This document shows positions 41,906-47,326 of a DNA stretch of 47,326 nucleotides, piece after piece. A program made the translations under genes and the position numbers. The notes beneath the pieces were generated by a model. The model ran no database searches and was not told the DNA's origin. It saw only the letters and a program-made list of their open reading frames with translations. How positions within the stretch are numbered: position 1 is the stretch's first letter; every line of letters starts with the position of its first letter. The stretch comes from CAZUTK01 sp964623265 (GTDB lineage: Bacteria > Electryoneota > B3-LCP). The stretch spans positions 1 through 47,326 of the forward strand of contig CAZUTK010000014.1 in NCBI GenBank assembly GCA_964623265.1, given 5' to 3'.

Positions 41906-42202
41906 TTATTCCGATCCCTGAAGATCGTCTTCCCGCGCTCCGTTCTCACCATCCGAAACGCAAAAAGTGCGGATCCAGTACCGAAAGCGGGACCCGTAAA
42001 TCATATCGTACAAATCCATCTGATCCGGAATGATGCGGACGGCGGCTTCGCGGACTTCGTCCGCCAGCGCCTGAGCCTGCGCAGGAGTCAAGGTTCCGGT
42101 AACGATTCTGCGTCCTGCGCAGTCCACGATGCTTTGCAACGTGCGCAGCTTTCGGTCTTCGCGTTGTTGTTCGGGCGTTAGAGAACGGTATAATGCATCC
42201 AT
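41906..42202 (-). CDS. Small hypothetical protein
   Basis: About 98 residues from ATG 42202, chosen because GGAGG lies six bases upstream; other in-frame starts at 42208 and 42247 are possible. The sequence (MDALYRSLTPEQQREDRKLR, RRIVTGTLTPAQAQALADEV, DMIYGSRFRYWIRTF) looks soluble and mostly helical, and I do not recognise a family. It sits 58 nt after the Mut7-C gene and 14 nt before the acetyltransferase gene, so it is probably expressed with them. Confidence 0.7.
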   Translation of the reverse strand: MDALYRSLTPEQQREDRKLRTLQSIVDCAGRRIVTGTLTPAQAQALADEVREAAVRIIPDQMDLYDMIYGSRFRYWIRTFCVSDGENGAREDDLQGSE

Positions 42203-42260
42203 TCGCATCCTCCCTACTTCATTCCATCCGATCCAAACGATTCGCATCTAGCGCTTTTCT

Positions 42261-42740
42261 TCAGGCGGACGGCAGTAATCTCCAACTGCGGATTTTTTTC
42301 AACATACGCTGATAGTGGCTGCCCTGCCAATAGATTCTACCGCACACAGGGCAGCGGCGGAACCGATCAAAGGATGCATAGACCCGCGGCGGCAGCTCAC
42401 CGCGTACATCTTCTTTGGTGATGTCCTGCACAAAACAGTTGCATTTCAGACAGACCGCCAGAGGATTCGCATGAACATCCAGATGATAGCTCTCCTGCAA
42501 TTCCTGAAGCTGAACTTCCAAATCCGAATGTTTTACGGTGAAATAACGGATTCCGTACTGCAGATTCAGAAAATCCGCGCCTGAAACAATCCAGATCCTT
42601 CGTTCTTCGATGGCGCGGGCGACGGCATCCCACGGCGAGAGATTGCCGCGGTAGAGCGCATCGAAGCCCAGCATCCGCAACGCCTTGCAGAGCGGAAAAA
42701 GTTCCGCATCTACGATGAATTTCGGCGTTTCCAAGCTCAA
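42261..42740 (-). CDS. Mut7-C family protein (PIN-like with C-terminal zinc ribbon)
   Basis: 159 residues. The N-terminus KFIVDAELFPLCKALRMLGF followed by a GADFLNL segment is the signature of the Mut7-C (DUF82) domain, predicted to be a PIN-like RNase. The C-terminal part has a zinc ribbon with Cys97, Cys100, Cys130 and Cys133 (CLKCNC, RRCPVCGRIYWQGSHYQRM). The family is named after the end of the metazoan Mut-7 exonuclease; bacterial members are uncharacterised. Here the acidic residues are fewer than in a textbook PIN domain, so activity is uncertain. The start is TTG at 42740, overlapping the yifB stop codon (TTGA). Confidence 0.85.
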   Translation of the reverse strand: MSLETPKFIVDAELFPLCKALRMLGFDALYRGNLSPWDAVARAIEERRIWIVSGADFLNLQYGIRYFTVKHSDLEVQLQELQESYHLDVHANPLAVCLKCNCFVQDITKEDVRGELPPRVYASFDRFRRCPVCGRIYWQGSHYQRMLKKIRSWRLLPSA

Positions 42741-44272
42741 ACCTGATTCTCGCGATCCAGACTGCGATACTGTATGGCTTCCGAAACATGAACCGCCTGG
42801 ATGCTTTCGACTCCTTCCAGATCGGCGATGGTGCGGCTGACTTTCAAGATCCGATCGTAGGCTCGGGCGGAAAGCCCCAGGCGATCAATCGCCGTCTTCA
42901 GCAGGTTCAGGCTCGCATCATCCAAACGGCAGTACTGCCGCAATTCTTTGGTCGTCATATGCGCGTTGGCGTAGATGCCTTTCAAGCCCCGAAAACGCCG
43001 GAGTTGCCGCTCGCGAGCCTGTTGCACGCGTTCGCGGATTCTCTCGGATGTCTCCCCTTCCGAAAGTCTGGCGAGATGTTCGAATTTCACGGCGGGGACT
43101 TCCACATGGAGGTCAATGCGATCCAGAAGAGGCCCGGAAACCCGCGAACGATATTTCTGCACTTGCATCGGCGAACAAATGCACTCATTGTGAGCGTCAC
43201 CGTAAAAACCGCAGGGGCAGGGATTCATCGCCGCAACCAGCATAAACCGCGCCGGATAGGTTGTGGAGATGCGCGCGCGGGAGAGCGTCACGCGGGTGTC
43301 TTCCATCGGCTGGCGCATCACCTCCAATACGCTGCGTTGAAATTCGGGCAGTTCATCCAGGAAAAGCACCCCGTTATGCGCCAGGGAAACCTCGCCCGGT
43401 TTGGGATTCACACCGCCGCCGATCAGCCCGGCGTCGGAGATGGTGTGGTGTGGGGATCGAAACGGGCGCGTCGCCAATAAGGGCTGCTCCGCCGGCAAGT
43501 AGCCGGCAATGGAATAGATCTTGGTGGTCTCCAGAGCCTCTTCCAGGGTTAATTGCGGCAGAATTGTGGGGAAACGCTTCGCTAGCATCGTCTTTCCGGA
43601 ACCCGGGGGTCCGATCATAATCAGATTATGGCTTCCGGCAGCGGCGATCTCCAGAGCCCGCTTGGCGGCGTCCTGTCCTTTGACGTCCTTCATATCCACA
43701 TTGTACCTGGCGTGCTCACGGAACAACTGCTCGATATCCACCCGAGTAGGCGAGAGGTTAACTTCATCATTGAGGAAAGAAACCACTTGCGAAAGCGAGG
43801 AGACTCCGTAAACATCAATCCCCGGCGCCATAGCGGCTTCGGGAGCGTTCTCCGCCGGCACGATGATGCTCTTGAATTGGTTCGCAGCCGCCGCCAATGC
43901 CAGAGAAAGCGCTCCGCGGATGGGACGCACGAATCCTTCCAGAGACAATTCCCCGACAACCATTTTATCCTTCAACCCGTCCGATTCCATCTGACCGGAC
44001 GCTGCCAAGATGCCCAACGCAATGGGGAGATCGTAGCTGGATCCTTCCTTGCGGACATCCGCCGGCGCCAGGTTGACGGTGATCCGCTTCTGGGGAAAGA
44101 GATACCCGGAATTCTTGATCGCCGCCAGCACGCGCTCTTTGGATTCCTTGACGGCGTTGTCCGGCAATCCGACGGTGGCGTAGCCGGGCAGAAATCCTTC
44201 CAGATTGATTTCTACGATGACGACAAAGCCGTCAATGCCGTGGGTCGCGGCGGATTGAATGGTTCGAACCAT
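42737..44272 (-). CDS. comM: YifB/ComM-family AAA ATPase (magnesium-chelatase-like)
   Basis: 511 residues, the usual length. An N-terminal Lon-protease-like domain (about 1-170: IEVNLEG-like start, ATVGLPDNAVKESKERVLAA, LAPADVRKEGSSYDLPIALG) is followed by the AAA+ domain with Walker A GPPGSGKT (221-228), FRSPHHTISDAGLIGGG, Walker B GVLFLDELPEF and a C4-type insertion (NPCPCGFYGD, CICSP). The C-terminal Mg-chelatase domain ends with GLSARAYDRILKVSRTIADL. ComM is a helicase that promotes branch migration in natural transformation; comF in the same window makes a competence link worth noting, but both are also common in non-competent species. The promoter lies at 44317-44345, and a gap interrupts the leader. 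Confidence 0.94.
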   Translation of the reverse strand: MVRTIQSAATHGIDGFVVIVEINLEGFLPGYATVGLPDNAVKESKERVLAAIKNSGYLFPQKRITVNLAPADVRKEGSSYDLPIALGILAASGQMESDGLKDKMVVGELSLEGFVRPIRGALSLALAAAANQFKSIIVPAENAPEAAMAPGIDVYGVSSLSQVVSFLNDEVNLSPTRVDIEQLFREHARYNVDMKDVKGQDAAKRALEIAAAGSHNLIMIGPPGSGKTMLAKRFPTILPQLTLEEALETTKIYSIAGYLPAEQPLLATRPFRSPHHTISDAGLIGGGVNPKPGEVSLAHNGVLFLDELPEFQRSVLEVMRQPMEDTRVTLSRARISTTYPARFMLVAAMNPCPCGFYGDAHNECICSPMQVQKYRSRVSGPLLDRIDLHVEVPAVKFEHLARLSEGETSERIRERVQQARERQLRRFRGLKGIYANAHMTTKELRQYCRLDDASLNLLKTAIDRLGLSARAYDRILKVSRTIADLEGVESIQAVHVSEAIQYRSLDRENQV

Positions 44273-44298
44273 AGAATTTTCAGTATGGAAAGAGTGTA

Positions 44299-44314
44299 NN
44301 NNNNNNNNNNNNNN
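44299..44314. other. Assembly gap (16 N) in the yifB leader
   Basis: Sixteen unknown bases lie between the -10 box (44317-44322) and the ATG at 44272, so the predicted RNA start is hidden and no ribosome site can be judged. Confidence 0.95.
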
Positions 44315-44316
44315 AT

Positions 44317-44345
44317 AATTTATCGTAAAAGGGGGAGAATGTCAA
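44317..44345 (-). promoter_or_regulatory. Promoter of the yifB operon
   Basis: On the minus strand TTGACA (44340-44345), a 17-nt spacer and TAAATT (44317-44322). It lies between the end of the glycosyltransferase cluster and yifB. Confidence 0.82.
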
Positions 44346-44385
44346 GCGCTTTTTGCCGGAGCCTGTGGATGCGCGGAGGATGGTC

Positions 44386-45288
44386 CTAAATCTGCAACGC
44401 TCTTTTAAACCCCCGCCTGTAGGCACCATAGTGAAATAGTGTCAACAATCCGGAAGGGATCCATCCGCTTTCGAAAGACTCGGCGAGGTTCAACAAGGGC
44501 TTGTGAAGCAGATTCGAACTGATTGAATCCCGAATGAGCGAAGGCTTTCCGGAAGTAATATCTTCCAGATGCAGGTCGCGCGCGAATTCCGGATGCGAAC
44601 GCAAGACGATGGAAATTCCGGATTCGCCGTATTTCTCCAGCGCCTGCACCGCTTCCTTCAACGACCGTAAATGGTGATGATACCCCACGGCTTGAGGAAG
44701 ATATTCCAGATAGGCACCGCTTTTTTCGAAGCGCAGACCCAGCTCCAGATCCTCTCCCCCATACGTGCTGAATTCGGGATTAAACTCGCCGACTTCATCA
44801 AACAGCAATTTCGGAAAGGAAGCGAGACAGGAGACGAAGTATTTTCCGGGGAGTCTTTGGCTCGGTTTCAGGCGCGCGCCCCCGCGGGATGAATAATATC
44901 TCGCCAGAGCGCGTCCGGCCAGAGGCTCCGGATAGCGCAGCGCACCCACTCCCACCGCTCGATTCTGCTTAGAATGCAAAGTAACGTGGATTCGAACATA
45001 CGAGGGCACGGCTACAATATCACTGTCCAAAAGGATGATCAAATCACCATCGCAGTTTTCGATCCCGAAGTTTCTGGCGCGGGCTCTGCCGAGGTTCTCA
45101 TCCGACCGCAGGATTCTCAAGCATAATCCGCCTGCGGAAGCCTGAGCTGCTTGCGCCGTCCCATCCGTCGAAGCGTCGTCCACCAGCACCACTTCAAATT
45201 CGGTGTAATCCTGGCGATCCAACGCCTGCAACACCAGGGGAATCACAGCGGCGGAATTATGCGCCGGAATGACAACGGATACTTTCAT
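44386..45288 (-). CDS. Family 2 glycosyltransferase
   Basis: 300 residues. The GT-A fold is shown by KVSVVIPAHNSAAVIPLVLQ, FEVVLVDDASTDGT, ENLGRARARNFGIEN and the metal-binding acidic motif LIILLDSDIVAV. A later GGEDLELGLRFEKSG matches the (E/D)D-L catalytic region. The C-terminus has a hydrophobic stretch that may touch the membrane. It transfers a sugar from a nucleotide donor to an unknown acceptor. ATG 45288 overlaps the upstream glycosyltransferase stop codon by 4 nt, so this is the third gene of a coupled cluster for a cell-surface polysaccharide or glycan (inference). Confidence 0.92.
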   Translation of the reverse strand: MKVSVVIPAHNSAAVIPLVLQALDRQDYTEFEVVLVDDASTDGTAQAAQASAGGLCLRILRSDENLGRARARNFGIENCDGDLIILLDSDIVAVPSYVRIHVTLHSKQNRAVGVGALRYPEPLAGRALARYYSSRGGARLKPSQRLPGKYFVSCLASFPKLLFDEVGEFNPEFSTYGGEDLELGLRFEKSGAYLEYLPQAVGYHHHLRSLKEAVQALEKYGESGISIVLRSHPEFARDLHLEDITSGKPSLIRDSISSNLLHKPLLNLAESFESGWIPSGLLTLFHYGAYRRGFKRALQI

Positions 45289-46367
45289 CGGGGGGATTTC
45301 AGCACGACTTCGAGCGCGTCTGCGGCGTGATCCCAGGTAAATTGACGCGCCGTTCGCAAACCGGCTTCGGAAAGCCGCCTTCTTTTCGCAGAGTCATCCA
45401 TCAATTCGGCAACGGCTTCCGCCAGTGCCCGTGGATTTCTGGCGGGAACCATCAGGCAATTCTCGTCGTGACGCGCATATTCCCGAACGCCGCCGCTGTC
45501 GGTGATGATCGCCGGCGTCCCGCAAGCCATCGCTTCCAACGGAGGCAATCCGAACCCTTCGAACCAGGATGGATGCAGGAGAACATCCGCGGAACGAAAC
45601 CGTTCGGCGATCTCCCGATCCCCTTTCGGTGTGATGATGTTCACTGGAAAGTCAACATCCTTGATCTCGAGAAGATCTTCGGTGATCACCCAAAGTTGAA
45701 AACGCCTCTCCGGTTGCTCACGCCTGAGGATGCGCAAACCATTGACGAGATCCTCCAAACCTTTCCAGCGGTGGCGCCGCCCGACGCAGACTAGGGTGAA
45801 GATTCCTTCTTTCTCGACACGGGGACCGTCCTGCGTAAAGATGGAAAGATCCACCCCGTGAGGGACAACGGGAAAATCGCCTCCGCGGCCGCGGCGCATC
45901 CGTAAAGCCGTCCAGCGGCTGTTGACAGCGAAGTGCACCGGAAAACGATGGCTGATGTCCGCCAGGAGGTGATATAAACCGAGCGCAAAGCCGGATTGAA
46001 TCAAGGTGCAGTCATCGAACATCGCGCGTTCATCATTCATAACGTACGACAAGACGCGCGCCCCCCGGATCTTGCCGGCGATCATTCCGGTAAGCGCCGC
46101 CAGGGGCATACTGCTGAGGATCCAATCGCAGAGTGGGACAGCCGTCAGGATCGCAGGAAAGCTGAGTATCAATGAAGCGATGGGGGATTCGATGTCCAGC
46201 CCGCATGGACGGGAGCGAACGTTTTCCGGGATGAGATATCCGCCCCTGCCGCGGGGATACAGTATCTCCACCTCATGCCCGCGGCGCGAAAGAACACCGG
46301 AAAGCTCGCAGACGACTCTCTGCCCGCCTCCCCGATGCAAATCCTGAACGATCCAGACCAGTTTCAT
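45285..46367 (-). CDS. Family 4 glycosyltransferase (GT-B fold)
   Basis: 360 residues. The N-terminal domain begins KLVWIVQDLHRGGGQRVVCE, the Gly-rich acceptor loop typical of GT4 enzymes. The donor domain has FTLVCVGRRHRWKGLEDLVN and the signature HPSWFEGFGLPPLEAMACGT, with both catalytic-region glutamates, then TDSGGVREYA. It is a retaining transferase with unknown sugar and acceptor. It is coupled by 4-nt ATGA overlaps to glycosyltransferase genes on both sides. Confidence 0.94.
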   Translation of the reverse strand: MKLVWIVQDLHRGGGQRVVCELSGVLSRRGHEVEILYPRGRGGYLIPENVRSRPCGLDIESPIASLILSFPAILTAVPLCDWILSSMPLAALTGMIAGKIRGARVLSYVMNDERAMFDDCTLIQSGFALGLYHLLADISHRFPVHFAVNSRWTALRMRRGRGGDFPVVPHGVDLSIFTQDGPRVEKEGIFTLVCVGRRHRWKGLEDLVNGLRILRREQPERRFQLWVITEDLLEIKDVDFPVNIITPKGDREIAERFRSADVLLHPSWFEGFGLPPLEAMACGTPAIITDSGGVREYARHDENCLMVPARNPRALAEAVAELMDDSAKRRRLSEAGLRTARQFTWDHAADALEVVLKSPR

Positions 46368-47326
46368 TTCTCGTTCAGGTGAATCCCTGCCTCCGCATAA
46401 TGACCGTACAGCTCGTCCATCACACTATCTAAAGAATGCCGCTTCACGACCCACTCTCTTCCCTCCAATCCTTTGCGCCTGCGATAATCCTGATTCTCGA
46501 TGAGTTTGACGAGTTCGGATTTCAAATTCTCACCGTTGACATTCACAAAAGGATGATCGGCGAAGAACGCCGCGCAACGATCGTTCATTCTGGTGCAAGT
46601 GGGGATGCCCATAGACAGGGTTTCGAGGGAATTCATTCCGTAGCCCCAGCCTCCGGCGTCGGCGATCTGATCTACGGCGATGTCCCAATTCGCTTTGCGC
46701 CGCAGGCACTCGTCATGCGGCAAGCCTTCCACCAGATCGAAACGAATATTGTGCGTACGCTCCAATTCACTTACCACTTGAATAATCCGATCGGTTCCTT
46801 TGAAATGACGGGCTTCCCGTCCGCGGCAGGCGTGACCGATGACCAGAGGTTGATTTTCGACCGTTCGGATTTGAAATTTCTGGACATCAAAGGGGAGATG
46901 CAAATAGCGGATGGCGGGGTGTTTATCGAGCAGATCGAGTTCGCTGGTCAGATTCAGATCGCTGACTGCATCAATCTCAGGGATGACGCCGCGGTTGCGC
47001 AGATCAGTGCCGTGATAAAAGCAAGTGACATAGGCGCCGCGGGATTTCATACGCAGGATGAAACGGCTGTCCCGGAAGAAATCCAGCCCTTGATCCAGAT
47101 GATAGAGATCGAATCGGTCCAACTCATAGCGGCGGATAGCGGCGTTAATCTTAGGAGCCAGGAACCGATCGCGAAGCCAAAAAAACAGCGCTTCCGCTGC
47201 GGTTGAAGGTCGCCAGACCGGCGGGAAGCCGGACCGGTTTTCTCGCCCCAGCATTTCCGGCGAGCTGCGATAAATCCATTTCTTACAGAACTTCACTAGT
47301 TTGGAATCCGGCATAAACGGAAGGTG
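46364..47326 (-). CDS. Glycosyltransferase (GT-B, GT4-like), N-terminus cut by window edge
   Basis: The frame is open to the right edge. The first ATG in view is at 47314 (316 residues), but four more codons (HLPF) precede it and the N-terminal Rossmann half is short for this fold, so the gene probably starts outside the window. The visible part has FDLYHLDQGLDFFRDSRFIL, TCFYHGTDLRNRG, VIGHACRGREARHFKGTDRI, FDLVEGLPHDECLRRKANWD and NSLETLSMGIPTC, the pattern of GT4-like donor domains. It is the first visible gene of the three-gene glycosyltransferase cluster and overlaps the next by 4 nt. Confidence 0.83.
   Translation of the reverse strand, partial: HLPFMPDSKLVKFCKKWIYRSSPEMLGRENRSGFPPVWRPSTAAEALFFWLRDRFLAPKINAAIRRYELDRFDLYHLDQGLDFFRDSRFILRMKSRGAYVTCFYHGTDLRNRGVIPEIDAVSDLNLTSELDLLDKHPAIRYLHLPFDVQKFQIRTVENQPLVIGHACRGREARHFKGTDRIIQVVSELERTHNIRFDLVEGLPHDECLRRKANWDIAVDQIADAGGWGYGMNSLETLSMGIPTCTRMNDRCAAFFADHPFVNVNGENLKSELVKLIENQDYRRRKGLEGREWVVKRHSLDSVMDELYGHYAEAGIHLNEK

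Noticed and set aside
1..47326. CRISPR array, insertion sequence, prophage or toxin-antitoxin module
   Set aside because: No regularly spaced repeats, transposase, integrase, phage structural gene or paired small toxin-antitoxin genes were seen.

Overview
The window looks like a fragment of a Gram-negative bacterium of the FCB superphylum (Bacteroidota-like candidate phyla such as KSB1, Zixibacteria or Latescibacterota); the exact phylum cannot be fixed from this sequence. The evidence: four exported proteins end in a FlgD-like/type IX secretion (T9SS) C-terminal sorting domain, there is an Mpl ligase for recycling meso-diaminopimelate peptides, and there are Shine-Dalgarno sites and sigma70-type promoters with an almost invariant 17-nt spacer. 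Three short N-runs show that this is a scaffold from a draft or metagenomic assembly.

Layout. 0-8 kb (minus): a 3'-truncated thiolase-like gene, recJ, an ADP-forming acyl-CoA synthetase, RNase P RNA (rnpB), a coiled-coil zinc-ribbon protein, a Nif3-family protein, an unidentified structured RNA with its own promoter and terminator, a histidine phosphatase and a CAU-anticodon tRNA. 8-21 kb (minus): secreted LamG protein, selenocysteine tRNA, zinc-binding protein, mpl (apparently starting at ATT), a nuclease-helicase of the Rad3/DinG type, tRNA-Leu(CAG), and two large secreted peptidases (M28 and papain-like C1A). 21-24.4 kb (minus): a two-component system (dCache histidine kinase and NtrC-like sigma54 activator). 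24.4-34.2 kb (plus): OPT transporter, comF, TPR protein, Xaa-Pro peptidase, a 1416-residue subtilisin-like secreted protease and coaE. 34.2-40.6 kb (minus): a glycolytic operon in the order pfk, dcd, fba, gap, pgk, tpiA, secG, followed by tRNA-Leu(GAG). 40.6-47.3 kb (minus): yifB/comM, a Mut7-C protein, a small hypothetical and an Eis-like acetyltransferase as one operon, then three overlapping glycosyltransferase genes that run off the right edge.

How it fits together. The phosphofructokinase carries the residues expected of a pyrophosphate-dependent enzyme, so the operon may run a reversible PPi-based glycolysis/gluconeogenesis. With the OPT transporter, Xaa-Pro peptidase, three exported peptidases and the ADP-forming acyl-CoA synthetase, the picture is of an organism that degrades protein or peptides and conserves ATP or PPi, which is inference. 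The tRNA-Sec shows that the genome should encode selenoproteins, although none is visible here.

Most unusual points: the unidentified structured RNA at about 6845-7093, the ATT start of mpl, a dephospho-CoA kinase whose P-loop lysine is valine, the PPi-type phosphofructokinase, and a thiolase-like protein with Gly at the usual catalytic Cys position. I found no CRISPR array, insertion sequence, phage region or classical defence island.
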